A stretch of 64,000 nucleotides of DNA from JAWKWA01 sp041397765 (GTDB lineage Bacteria; Pseudomonadota; Alphaproteobacteria; Rhizobiales; Hyphomicrobiaceae), in assembly GCA_041397765.1 (NCBI GenBank), contig JAWKWA010000010.1, positions 102,192-166,191 on the forward strand, read 5' to 3'. Positions 25,776 to 34,225 of the stretch are shown one piece after another. The position numbers and the translations under genes are program-made. The notes beneath the pieces are model-generated. The model was not told the DNA's origin. It made no database searches and saw only the letters and a list, made by a program, of their open reading frames with translations. Within the stretch, counting starts at the first letter, position 1. Each line of letters begins with the position of its first letter.

Positions 25776-26237
25776 ATGACGGTGATGGCAAGCCTGCAAA
25801 CCAGACCGATCGCCGGCATGAGCGCATTCGTTCTCGGCTCGCTGGCCCTGCTGATGGTGCTCGCGCATTTCTGGGTCGGTCCGCTGGCACCGCAGCAGCG
25901 GGTCGGCGTTACCATCGGCGAGATTGCAGCGGACATGCGACAGGCGGCCGTGCGCAGGCTGAAGGGCGAACAGCCGCCTGTGGCCATCGCAACGTCCAGG
26001 CCGTGGACGAGCGACCGGATCCTCGATCTCGTCAAAGCCCTCATTGCCGGCCTTGCATTGATAGCCGGTGGTGCAGCCCTCATCAGGCGGGAAAGCTGGC
26101 GGCCGGCCGTCGCGGGAATGGCTCTCGGTGCGAGTGCCATCGCGTTTCAGGCCTTCACCTGGGCCATTCTGATCGTGGCAGGTGCCATCGTCATCGGGGC
26201 GATCATCCACAACCTCGATGCCATTCTCGGCCAATAG
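25776..26237 (+). CDS. Small four-helix membrane protein (possibly YidI-like)
   Basis: 153 residues from an ATG at 25776. Hydrophobic segments lie near residues 15-35 (SAFVLGSLALLMVLAHFWVG), 85-105 (LIAGLALIAGGAALI), 110-125 and 128-145 (WAILIVAGAIVIGAIIHNL). A polar segment with QQRVGVTIGEIAADMRQAAV separates the first two. The layout reminds me of the E. coli inner-membrane protein YidI, but this is a weak recollection. It is followed after 64 bp by another hypothetical gene. No function is proposed. Confidence 0.65.
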   Translation: MTVMASLQTRPIAGMSAFVLGSLALLMVLAHFWVGPLAPQQRVGVTIGEIAADMRQAAVRRLKGEQPPVAIATSRPWTSDRILDLVKALIAGLALIAGGAALIRRESWRPAVAGMALGASAIAFQAFTWAILIVAGAIVIGAIIHNLDAILGQ

Positions 26238-26301
26238 CGCCATTCCTTGACCAGGGCTGCCGATCGAACCGGATACCGGATAGCAGAGAGTTCTTGAGAC
26301 G

Positions 26302-26715
26302 ATGGCACACGCACATCTGGCATTCGACCTGGACGGGTTCGAGGACCCCGAGGAAACGGTTGCCGAGACCGTCAACGGCGTCCACGGCAAGGCGCTTGCC
26401 GTGCATGTCGCGCGCGCACTCGCGATGCGCGGCTATGAGGTCAGCGACATCTGGCCCGAGGATCACGGCTGGGACTTCTCGGCGCGCAAGCAGGACAGGT
26501 CCTACCTTCTCGCCTGCTGCGTTGCTCCAAGCGGCAGCGAGCGGCCGGCCGGCGCCAGGAACGAGGCCCACATCACCTGGTCGCGCGCCCGCTCATTTCT
26601 CGATGCCTTGAGAGGGAGGAACCGTCTCACATCCGAGGATGAAAGTGTCGTCGATCTGCGCGCCATCGCCGTCGGGCTCGGCGCCGCCGGCGAGACGGTT
26701 CCCGACATCCGATAG
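26302..26715 (+). CDS. Conserved hypothetical protein
   Basis: 137 residues, soluble, acidic, unrecognised. Features are a central VHVARALAMRGYEVSDIW segment and EDHGWDFSARKQDRSYLLAC, which look like a compact alpha/beta fold, and a C-terminal half rich in Arg and Asp. It lies 64 bp after the membrane-protein gene on the same strand and converges on a small gene ending at 26724. No catalytic motif is evident. Confidence 0.6.
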   Translation: MAHAHLAFDLDGFEDPEETVAETVNGVHGKALAVHVARALAMRGYEVSDIWPEDHGWDFSARKQDRSYLLACCVAPSGSERPAGARNEAHITWSRARSFLDALRGRNRLTSEDESVVDLRAIAVGLGAAGETVPDIR

Positions 26716-26723
26716 GCGAGGGC

Positions 26724-26915
26724 TCAAGGGGTCGGCCAGTAGGCGAGCCAGATGGCGATGCCGGCGATGATCGCGAGGGTTGTGCCGATCGTCAGGACAT
26801 ACATGGTCGTGGTGCGACGATCGCCCTGACGGGCTTCGCGGCCGGTCAGCTCGGCGGGATGCTCGTCAGTGTGGACGTGCTTGTCCAACGGGTCGGGCCG
26901 GGTCAGTCTCGCCAT
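26724..26915 (-). CDS. Small single-pass membrane protein
   Basis: 63 residues. The ATG at 26915 has GAGGAG eight bases upstream. The N-terminal half is polar with several histidines and aspartates (DPLDKHVHTDEHPAEL). One hydrophobic helix (MYVLTIGTTLAIIAGIAIWL) fills the C-terminus. It lies 90 bp downstream of the sppA-like gene on the same strand. The family is unknown to me. Confidence 0.55.
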   Translation of the reverse strand: MARLTRPDPLDKHVHTDEHPAELTGREARQGDRRTTTMYVLTIGTTLAIIAGIAIWLAYWPTP

Positions 26916-27008
26916 CACCTCCGCTCCTCGATGCGGCGAGCCACGCAGGGCGCGCCGGGGCTTCAGTGAAGAACGATCCGGCCGCTCGAAAGTTTCGGCC
27001 GACAGATC

Positions 27009-27911
27009 TCACAGCCCGAAGCGGCCCCACATCAGGCGTTCCTCGAGGGCGGCGAGAATGTCGTCGGCAAGGCCGGGGGGAAAATGGCCGGCCGGGCCAA
27101 GGGACGCGAGTGCGCTCTGAGGGAGCGCCGGCGCGGCACGGCCGCTCGCCATGCCGCCGGCCGCCTGGGAGCCGAGCCCGAGACGCCGACGCAGCCAGCT
27201 CGTCTCCTGCGACACGACCTTCAGCTGGACCTTCTCGCCATAGAGCTCGCGCATCTTCGAGCGCAGATCCGTGACGCCATCGACGAGGCCGAGCGCGGCG
27301 GCGCGCGTGCCCGACCAGATCTCGCCGGTGAACAGATCCTCGCCCTCGGCGAGCCGCGATCCCCGCCGCTCGCGAACGAGGCTCTTGAAGGTCTCGTGCA
27401 CCTCGCGTTGCAGGCTCTTCAGTCGCTCGACGTCGTCGGCCTTCTCGGGCTGGAAGGGATCGAGCGACATCTTGTTGGTCCCGGCCGTGTAGACGCGCCG
27501 CTCGACGCCGAGCTTCGCCAGGAGCTCGACGAAGCCGAAACCGGCGGTGACGACACCGATCGAGCCGACGATCGAACTCTCGTCGGCATAGATCTCGTCG
27601 CCCGAGAGCGCGATCAGATAGCCGCCGGAGGCCGCCACGTCCTCGCAGAAGACGTAGACCGGCTTCGATGTCTCCTCGGCAAGGGCGCGGATGCGCTTGA
27701 AGATGAGGCGCGACTGCACGGGGCTGCCGCCCGGCGAGTTGACGACGACCGCGACGGCGGGCGCGCGCTTCATGCCGAAGGCCCGCTCGATGGCGCCGGC
27801 CACCGATGCCATCGACAGGCCGGGGCGGAAGGGCGCCGCCATGCCGATCGGCCCGGAGAAACGCAAGACGGGCACGGTCGGCCCGCCCCTGAACCATGCC
27901 ATTCTGGTCAT
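27009..27911 (-). CDS. sppA: Signal peptide peptidase SppA-like S49 peptidase
   Basis: About 300 residues from ATG 27911 (27902 also possible). VLRFSGPI starts the first strand. The catalytic lysine is in NSPGGSPVQSRLIFKRI (about residues 59-75) and the catalytic serine in DVAASGGYLIALSG (about 90-103), the Ser-Lys dyad of family S49. VGSIGVVTAGFGF follows. There is no strong transmembrane anchor at the start chosen, so this is the short SppA/SohB-like form. It would cleave leftover signal peptides or membrane fragments. It diverges from the M24 gene, with a 267-bp gap between them. Confidence 0.9.
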   Translation of the reverse strand: MTRMAWFRGGPTVPVLRFSGPIGMAAPFRPGLSMASVAGAIERAFGMKRAPAVAVVVNSPGGSPVQSRLIFKRIRALAEETSKPVYVFCEDVAASGGYLIALSGDEIYADESSIVGSIGVVTAGFGFVELLAKLGVERRVYTAGTNKMSLDPFQPEKADDVERLKSLQREVHETFKSLVRERRGSRLAEGEDLFTGEIWSGTRAAALGLVDGVTDLRSKMRELYGEKVQLKVVSQETSWLRRRLGLGSQAAGGMASGRAAPALPQSALASLGPAGHFPPGLADDILAALEERLMWGRFGL

Positions 27912-28178
27912 CCCGGTCAGTTGCTGATCATCGACGCCGGGCAGCCCCCGGCATGCCCGCGGACCATAGCGAATGCCGCCGCCGCCGCGAAGAGCCCCGC
28001 GACCCTCGATCGAACGCACTTCGACCCGCACCCGCGACCGGCATGCCGGCGACGCAGGTCGCAGCCTCGCACTGACGGCTTGAAGCGCCACGCGTTCCGC
28101 GACACTTTCTGCGGGCGCTCGAGGGGCGGATCGGACATCGACCGCGCCGGAAGGAGGCCGACGGGAGGGGCCACCGCC

Positions 28179-29336
28179 ATGGACAAGCATCTGCATTTCA
28201 CGACGAGGGAGCTCGCCGACCGGCGGCGCAAGGCGACCAAGGCGATGGCCGAGGCGGGTCTCGAGGCCCTCCTCGTCTTCCGGCAGGAGAGCATGTTCTA
28301 CCTGACCGGTTACGACACGTTCGGCTTCGTCTATTTCCAGTGCCTGGTGCTGACGGCCGACGGCGGCATGACGCTGCTGACGCGCGCGCCCGATCTGCGT
28401 CAGGCGCACTACACCTCCGTGATCGAAGACGTGCGCATCTGGCGCGACCGCGAGGGCGCCAACCCCGCCGACGATCTGAAGGCGATCCTGAAGGAGAAGG
28501 GGCTGAAGGGCGCCAGGCTCGGCGTCGAATACGAGGCCTATGGCCTAACGGCCAACAACAGCCGCCGGCTCGAAGCGTCAATGAAGGGCTTCGCCAAGCT
28601 CGAGGACGCTTCCCACCTCGTCAGCCGCATCCGTCTCGTCAAGAGCGCGGCCGAGATCGAATATGCAAGGAAGGCGGCCGAGCTCGCCGACGCCGCCTGG
28701 GACGCGGCCGTCAAGACCGCCAAGCCGGGCGCCTTCGAGGGCGACATCCTCGCCGCCATGCACAATGCCATCTTCAAGGCCGGCGGCGACTATCCGGGCA
28801 ACTCCTTCATCGTCGGCTCGGGACCGGGCGCGCTGATGTGCCGCTACTATTCGGGCCGGCGCACGCTCGATCGCAAGGACCAGCTCACCCTCGAATGGGC
28901 CGGCGCCTATCGCTGGTATCACGCCGCGATGATGCGCACGCTGTCGATCGGCAAGCCGCCGGCGCGGCAGGTCGAGATGATGAAGGCGGCCGAGGATGCG
29001 CTCCTCGCCTGCGAGGCAGCACTGAAGCCCGGCCGGCCGATCGGCGAGGTGTTCGATGCCCATGCCCGCGTTCTCGACGCCGCCGGCCTCTCGGAGCACC
29101 GGCTGAACGCCTGCGGCTATTCGATGGGCACGACCTATCCGCCCAACTGGATGGACTGGCCGATGCTCTACAACGGCAATCCGGTAGTGGCCGAGCCGGG
29201 GATGATCTTCTTCATCCACATCATCATCTTCGACAGCCATGAGGGTGTCGCGGCGACACTCGGCCGCTCGTCGCTGGTGACGAGGAAGGGGTCGGAATCC
29301 CTCTCGAAGGCCGAGCTCGGGCTGATCGTCAAATAG
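28179..29336 (+). CDS. M24-fold hydrolase (creatinase/ectoine-hydrolase-like), metal ligands altered
   Basis: 385 residues from an ATG after GGGAGGGG. The N-terminal creatinase domain includes ALLVFRQESMFYLTGYDTFGF and RIRLVKSAAEIEYARKAAEL. The C-terminal pita-bread domain includes GNSFIVGSGPGALMCRYYSG. Where canonical M24 peptidases have D-x-G...SDxTRT, this one reads LTLEWAGAYRWYHAAMMRT, so the first aspartate is Glu and the second is missing. This fits the metal-independent creatinase and ectoine hydrolase (DoeA) groups rather than aminopeptidase P. It likely hydrolyses a small amide. It stands alone here; a DoeB-like deacylase remnant lies far away at 2.1 kb. Confidence 0.8.
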   Translation: MDKHLHFTTRELADRRRKATKAMAEAGLEALLVFRQESMFYLTGYDTFGFVYFQCLVLTADGGMTLLTRAPDLRQAHYTSVIEDVRIWRDREGANPADDLKAILKEKGLKGARLGVEYEAYGLTANNSRRLEASMKGFAKLEDASHLVSRIRLVKSAAEIEYARKAAELADAAWDAAVKTAKPGAFEGDILAAMHNAIFKAGGDYPGNSFIVGSGPGALMCRYYSGRRTLDRKDQLTLEWAGAYRWYHAAMMRTLSIGKPPARQVEMMKAAEDALLACEAALKPGRPIGEVFDAHARVLDAAGLSEHRLNACGYSMGTTYPPNWMDWPMLYNGNPVVAEPGMIFFIHIIIFDSHEGVAATLGRSSLVTRKGSESLSKAELGLIVK

Positions 29337-29463
29337 TGGTGACGGGGCCCTCAGGAACAAAATCTGCGCCGCACCTCTTGAAAGGTCAGGCGTGACGCCC
29401 CAGATGACGAAATCCGTGTGCTATCGTGATCTGGGGCGGCTCCCGGCGCCAATTGGCCAAGGG

Positions 29464-29727
29464 TCAGCGCGAGCGCTGACGCTCGTCCGAGATGAGGTCG
29501 GCGATCGACTGCAGGTCCCTGATCATGGACGAGTAGTCGTCCGCATCGGGGAGCAGATGGTCGATGTCGCTGGGAATGGACTCCGGCGCCGCGCGAAGCA
29601 GGAAGGTGCTGTCGTCTATCGCCGCCGAAAGATCGGTGAAACCGTCGGGTGCCGACGCTTCATGCTCCTCTTCGACGAGGACACGCTGGAGGACGAGCGC
29701 ATATTGTTGGAAAGAGATGCCATACAT
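29464..29727 (-). CDS. Possible small acidic hypothetical protein
   Basis: 87 residues from ATG 29727 (a GTG at 29742 adds five). The composition is balanced and protein-like: FQQYALVLQRVLVEEEHEA at the start, and an Asp/Ser/Leu-rich end with DIDHLLPDADDYSSMIRDLQ that looks helical. The ribosome binding site is weak. The overlapping plus-strand frame looks less natural. No family is recognised and it may not be real. Confidence 0.4.
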   Translation of the reverse strand: MYGISFQQYALVLQRVLVEEEHEASAPDGFTDLSAAIDDSTFLLRAAPESIPSDIDHLLPDADDYSSMIRDLQSIADLISDERQRSR

Positions 29728-29938
29728 CGGATGGACTCGCACGAGCTGGAGCCACGAGACCTGAACACCGCCAGAATTGCGCCGGAGATGTGAAAAGAGT
29801 GTTTATGCGATTTGGAGAAGGAGTTTTCCCGGGAGGCAGAGCCGAGGTTCCGGGCCGGCTACCGGTCGCTCCTGCGAGGAATGCAGGAGCGAGGCCACGG
29901 GCATGGCATGGAAAGCTAACCGCAGCAGTCGGGTTTCG

Positions 29939-29967
29939 TTGCGGTCGTAGTAGGCAGCAGCTAGACT
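29939..29967 (+). promoter_or_regulatory. Candidate housekeeping promoter of rpoH
   Basis: TTGCGG (29939-29944), a 17-bp spacer and TAGACT (29962-29967), 64 bp upstream of the rpoH start. The match to TTGACA/TATAAT is partial, at three and four of six positions, so this is a candidate only. Confidence 0.35.
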
Positions 29968-30031
29968 GATCGGCGATCACGGAAACCCATGAGGGAGCTC
30001 CGGACGCCACAGGCATTCGGGGCGTAGCGAC

Positions 30032-30913
30032 ATGGCTTCAAACTATCTCCCGACCATCCAATCCGGCGGTGCCGGGCTTGCGCGCTATCTCGAGGAGATA
30101 CGCCGCTTCCCCATGCTCGAGCCGGACGAGGAGTACATGCTCGCCAAGCGTTGGCAGGAGCATGCCGATTCCGACGCGGCCCACAAGCTCGTCACCTCGC
30201 ATCTGCGGCTCGTGGCACGCATCGCCATGGGCTATCGCGGCTATGGCCTGCCGATCGGGGAGGTCATCTCCGAAGGCAATGTCGGGCTCATGCAGGCCGT
30301 GAAGCGCTTCGAGCCGGACAAGGGTTTCCGGCTGGCGACCTATGCGATGTGGTGGATCCGGGCGGCGATCCAGGAGTACATCCTGAGGTCGTGGAGCCTC
30401 GTCAAGATGGGCACCACCGCCTCGCAGAAGAAGCTGTTCTTCAACCTGCGGCGGGCCAAGGGCGAGATCCAGGCGCTCGAGGACGGCGATCTGCGCCCCG
30501 ATCAGGTGAAGGCGATCGCGACCAAGCTCGGCGTGTCCGAGGAGGACGTCGTCTCGATGAACCGGCGCCTCTCCGGCGATTCCTCGCTGAACGCGCCCTT
30601 GCGCAGCGACGCCGACGGCGGGGAATGGCAGGACTGGCTGGTCGACGACCAGGACGACCAGGAATCCATCCTCGTCAACCAGGAGGAGACGGAGCGCCGT
30701 CGCGCCTTCCTGAAGGACGCGCTCGGCGCGCTCAACGAGCGTGAGATGGAGATCTTCACGGCGCGGCGGCTGGCGGAGACGCCGGCGACGCTCGAGGAGC
30801 TTTCGGAGCGGTTCGGCGTCAGCCGCGAGCGCATTCGGCAGATCGAGGTCCGCGCCTTCGAGAAAGTGCAGAAGGCTGTGACCAAGGCGGCCCAGGCGGC
30901 CGACGCGGTCTGA
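30032..30913 (+). CDS. rpoH: RNA polymerase sigma factor RpoH (sigma-32)
   Basis: 293 residues. Region 2 reads EEYMLAKRWQEH, then SHLRLVARIAMGYRGYGLPI and RLATYAMWWIRAAIQEYILR. The RpoH box QKKLFFNLRRAK lies at about 132-143, which separates it from other group 2-like sigma factors. Region 4.2 has SERFGVSRERIRQIEVRAFEK, the -35-binding helix-turn-helix. RpoH directs transcription of heat-shock chaperone and protease genes. Alphaproteobacteria often carry more than one copy; only this one is in the window. It is monocistronic, with a terminator at 30958. Confidence 0.97.
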   Translation: MASNYLPTIQSGGAGLARYLEEIRRFPMLEPDEEYMLAKRWQEHADSDAAHKLVTSHLRLVARIAMGYRGYGLPIGEVISEGNVGLMQAVKRFEPDKGFRLATYAMWWIRAAIQEYILRSWSLVKMGTTASQKKLFFNLRRAKGEIQALEDGDLRPDQVKAIATKLGVSEEDVVSMNRRLSGDSSLNAPLRSDADGGEWQDWLVDDQDDQESILVNQEETERRRAFLKDALGALNEREMEIFTARRLAETPATLEELSERFGVSRERIRQIEVRAFEKVQKAVTKAAQAADAV

Positions 30914-30957
30914 GCCGGTTGCGGCCGCGAGGCCGTCACGCCACGCCGGACGGAGTG

Positions 30958-30983
30958 ACGGGCACGGATTTCCGTGCCCGTTT
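30958..30983 (+). terminator. Rho-independent terminator after rpoH
   Basis: A perfect 11-bp inverted repeat ACGGGCACGGA / TCCGTGCCCGT with a 2-base centre, followed by TTG. It lies 45 bp after the rpoH stop. Confidence 0.7.
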
Positions 30984-31318
30984 GCGCATCCCGAGGTCAG
31001 CCGGACAGGGAGCCGGCAGTTGGTCGCTGCGGTCTTTCCGGTCAGCGACACTGAGGCCCGGATGCCCCTCCGGCGCGCGCAAGCGCCACTATGCACCGAA
31101 ATCGGTCGATTGGCGGCCGCCGAACGCTTGCCTGCCCATCTTCGGTCGGCATCATGATCGTCGAACGGCCCGATTCGGGCAGCGGCCGGCTGTTCAGGCA
31201 AGCGCCGCGCCGGCGACCGCTCCCATGTCGCCGGGGCATGGCGGGCCCGGATCGCCGAGACCGGTGGCGGTTCCAGGCAGAATCGTCAGCGGGCACAATC
31301 AACGGGGAAGCGGGGACC
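30984..31318. other. Intergenic region before the glycosyltransferase gene
   Basis: 335 bases. An open frame runs in from 31091 in phase with the glycosyltransferase, but its composition (Arg-rich) and the lack of a start signal argue against coding. It probably holds the promoter. I see no repeat or hairpin. Confidence 0.4.
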
Positions 31319-33019
31319 ATGGCCAGGATCGCGATGATCGTCTCCAATCCGTGCAACCCGGACTATCGGGTCATCAAGGAGGCGGAATCGCTCGTCCGGC
31401 ACGGCCACGAGGTGCGGATCTTCTGCACGGCGCGCAAGGGCGTGCCCGACGAGGAGACCGTCAACGGTGTGTCCTACCAGCGCATTCCGCTGCGGTTCGA
31501 GCTGAAGATCCTGCGCCGCTCGAACTTGAAGAGCCCCAATGCCGCGCCTGCCGTCGTCCTCGCCGCACCCGCGCGCGCAATCGAGGCCGCTGATCGTGCA
31601 ACCTCGGCCGCGGCGTCCGCCACGACGTCCGCAGATGCCGCGGTGCCGGCCGCCGCCGCCGTGTCGCCGGATCGCGAGGCAGCGGGCAAGCCTGCGGCCC
31701 TGCCGCGTCCCGAGGGGCTCGCGGGCAAGCTCATCGATCACGCCCGCCATCCTGTCCGGGCGGTCCACCTGACGACCGACTTCGCCGGCCGCAAATTGAG
31801 GCGGGTCCGCCGCAGCGTGGGCCGAGCCGCGCGTCACGGCCTTTCGCTTCCTGGCCGGGCTGCCGCGCGGCTGATCGGTGTGGCGGCCCCGGTCGGAGCT
31901 GCCGCCGGTCGCGGTGGGCAGTCCCTCGCCGCGACCGCGGTGCGCACGGTGCTCCATCCCCTGAAGAGCGGTCCGGTCGTCAAGCGGGCGAAGTTCGGCA
32001 TCCTCGCCCGCACCTTCGCGCCCTCGATCATCGCCTTCGACCCGGATGTGGTGCATGCGCACGACCTGATCTGCCTGCCCTGCGGCCGGCAGGTGGCCAA
32101 GGCGGTCGGCGCGCGGCTCGTCTATGACAGCCACGAGCTCGAGACCCATCGCAATCCGCCGCTGCCCTATTTCCTGAAGCGCCATTATCGTGCCGTCGAG
32201 GCCCGCAATATCCGGCACGCCGACGCCGTCATCACGGTCTGCGAGCCGATCGCCGATCATCTGAAGGCCGAATATCGGATCGCCCGGCCCTTTGTCGTCT
32301 ACAACGCGCCGCCCGTGCAGGTTGGCGAGGATGGCGTCGCCCCGCCGCAGGGCTGGAAGGCGAATGTCCAGGAGAACCGGGACATCCGTCGCGAGGCGGG
32401 GGTGCCGGCCGACGGCATTCTCGGCATCTATGTCGGTCTCGTCACGATCAATCGCGGCATCGAGACGATGATCGACGTGCTGCCGCGCCTGCCCAATGTG
32501 TGGTTCGCGGCCGTCGGGCCGCGGAACGAGGCCTTCGCGCGGACGCTCGTCGAGCGGGCCGAGTCGCTCGGCGTCGCCGACCGCTTCTCGATCCTGCCCG
32601 CCGTCCATCCCGACAGCGTGGTGGAGTTCATCTCCGGCGCCGATTTCGGCATCAATCCGCTGAAGCCGGTGACGCTCTCCTACAACTACGCCATGCCGAA
32701 CAAGATCTTCGAGATGAGCCTGGCGGGCCTTGCCATCGTCAACTCGGACGCCCAGGAGACGGCGCGCTATGTCAGCGAGAACGGCATCGGCGTCGTGTTC
32801 CGCCATGCCGATCCCGACGACTGCATCCATGCGATCGAGAAGCTCGCGCTCGATATCGGCCGCTACCGTCCCGATGCCGATGGCCTCAAATCTCTGCGCG
32901 ATCGCTATGGCTGGCATCGCCAGGAGGAGACGCTGATCAGGCTCTATGACGATGTGCTGGCGCGCCGTCCGGGGCGGCGTCCCCTCGCCGGTCGCCGGCC
33001 GAGGCTGGCGCCGGCCTGA
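31319..33019 (+). CDS. GT4 family glycosyltransferase with Ala-rich insert
   Basis: 566 residues from ATG 31319 behind GGGG. The N-terminal GT-B domain begins MARIAMIVSNPCNPDYRVIK and continues after an unusual Ala/Arg-rich, low-complexity insert (about residues 78-215). DPDVVHAHDLICLPCG and LVYDSHELETHR are typical GT4 acceptor-side motifs. The donor-binding half has GIYVGLVTINRGIETMIDVL and the MPNKIFEMSLAGLAIVNSD segment with the conserved Glu of the E-x7-E region. It likely adds a sugar to a surface polysaccharide or lipid. It lies 300 bp upstream of cysD on the same strand, where no other gene is seen. The sugar is unknown. Confidence 0.85.
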   Translation: MARIAMIVSNPCNPDYRVIKEAESLVRHGHEVRIFCTARKGVPDEETVNGVSYQRIPLRFELKILRRSNLKSPNAAPAVVLAAPARAIEAADRATSAAASATTSADAAVPAAAAVSPDREAAGKPAALPRPEGLAGKLIDHARHPVRAVHLTTDFAGRKLRRVRRSVGRAARHGLSLPGRAAARLIGVAAPVGAAAGRGGQSLAATAVRTVLHPLKSGPVVKRAKFGILARTFAPSIIAFDPDVVHAHDLICLPCGRQVAKAVGARLVYDSHELETHRNPPLPYFLKRHYRAVEARNIRHADAVITVCEPIADHLKAEYRIARPFVVYNAPPVQVGEDGVAPPQGWKANVQENRDIRREAGVPADGILGIYVGLVTINRGIETMIDVLPRLPNVWFAAVGPRNEAFARTLVERAESLGVADRFSILPAVHPDSVVEFISGADFGINPLKPVTLSYNYAMPNKIFEMSLAGLAIVNSDAQETARYVSENGIGVVFRHADPDDCIHAIEKLALDIGRYRPDADGLKSLRDRYGWHRQEETLIRLYDDVLARRPGRRPLAGRRPRLAPA

Positions 33020-33319
33020 GGGATCTCTGGCCTCCGCCTCGACAAGCCGCTGGGTTGAGCTCGATCTTCCGGAGTGTGGGGTCGGGCACCGGCCGTGGCA
33101 AGGCCGATCGGGCTTTGCGGGGTCTTGCCGTGATGGCCGCTTCGCTGGCTCTCGCCATTTTGCCTGCGCCGATGGGCATCGCCATGGCGACCGCGCCGGG
33201 GCGGTCCGGGCCACGGCCAAGCCGGTAAACCCCGTGGAACAGGGGCTATGCCGCATTGCACGCGCCGGTCGATCCGACTAGAAGCCATCACAATTCCTTC
33301 AACCATCCGGGAAATTCCG

Positions 33320-34225
33320 ATGTCGAGCCGCATCAGCCATCTCAGGCGCCTCGAGGCCGAGAGCATCCATATTTTCCGCGAGGTCGCGGCCGAGTTCGAG
33401 AATCCGGTGGTGCTCTACTCGATCGGCAAGGATTCCTCCGTCCTCCTGCACCTCGCCATGAAGGCGTTCTTCCCCTCCCGCCCGCCATTCCCGCTTCTCC
33501 ATGTCGACACGACCTGGAAGTTTCGCGAGATGATCGCCTTCCGCGACGAGACGGCCAAGCGTCTGGGGCTCGACCTCATCGTGCACATCAACGAGGACGG
33601 CCTCGCCCAGGGCATCGGCCCGATCTCGCACGGCTCGGCGCTGCACACCGACGTCATGAAGACGCAAGGACTGCGGCAGGCGCTCGACAAGTACAAGTTC
33701 GATGCGGCGATCGGCGGGGCGCGGCGCGACGAGGAGAAGAGCCGGGCCAAGGAGCGGGTGTTCTCGCACCGCTCGGCCGGCCACCGCTGGGATCCCAAGC
33801 GCCAGCGGCCGGAGCTGTGGAACCTCTACAACGGCCGTCTCGCCAAGGGCGAGACGATGCGCGTGTTTCCGCTCTCGAACTGGACCGAGCTCGACGTCTG
33901 GCACTATATCGAGCTCGAGCAAATCCCCATCGTGCCGCTCTATTTCGCCAAGGAGCGCCCGGTCGTCGAGCGTGACGGCATGCTGCTGATGGTCGACGAC
34001 GAGCGCCTGCCGATGGAGCCGGGCGAGACGCCGATGCTTCGCCGCATCCGCTTCCGCACGCTCGGCTGCTATCCGCTGACGGGCGCCATCGATTCGGCCG
34101 CAACGACGCTCTCCGAGGTGATCCACGAGCTCATCACCTCGCGCGTCAGCGAGCGTCAGGGCCGGGTGATCGACAAGGATTCCAGCGGCTCCATGGAGAA
34201 GAAGAAGCAGGAGGGGTATTTCTGA
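33320..34225 (+). CDS. cysD: Sulfate adenylyltransferase subunit 2 (CysD)
   Basis: 301 residues. The PP-loop signature VVLYSIGKDSSVLLHLAM (about 30-47) binds ATP. HVDTTWKFREMIAFRDE, GGARRDEEKSRAKER and NLYNGRLAKGETMRVFPLSNWTE-region residues are conserved in CysD/NodP, as is the C-terminal QGRVIDKDSSGSMEKKKQEG. With CysN it makes adenosine 5'-phosphosulfate from ATP and sulfate. The stop codon overlaps the start of cysNC (ATGA), so the subunits are co-translated. No cysH lies nearby. Confidence 0.97.
   Translation: MSSRISHLRRLEAESIHIFREVAAEFENPVVLYSIGKDSSVLLHLAMKAFFPSRPPFPLLHVDTTWKFREMIAFRDETAKRLGLDLIVHINEDGLAQGIGPISHGSALHTDVMKTQGLRQALDKYKFDAAIGGARRDEEKSRAKERVFSHRSAGHRWDPKRQRPELWNLYNGRLAKGETMRVFPLSNWTELDVWHYIELEQIPIVPLYFAKERPVVERDGMLLMVDDERLPMEPGETPMLRRIRFRTLGCYPLTGAIDSAATTLSEVIHELITSRVSERQGRVIDKDSSGSMEKKKQEGYF

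Larger units (their letters stand above)
29337..30031. other. Long intergenic region upstream of rpoH
   Basis: 695 bases. It contains a possible minus-strand small gene at 29464-29727 and a promoter-like pair at 29939-29967. The rest, including overlapping plus-strand open frames, shows nothing I can support. A long regulated leader is plausible for rpoH. Confidence 0.4.

Noticed and set aside
27084..28178. In-frame upstream extension of the M24 gene across the sppA gene
   Set aside because: It is antisense to a clear S49 peptidase gene and has shadow-like composition; the ATG at 28179 has a strong ribosome site.
31091..31318. In-frame extension of the glycosyltransferase to an upstream ATG
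   Set aside because: Arg-rich, no ribosome site, and the protein start MARIAMIVSNP at 31319 is the natural first strand of the fold.
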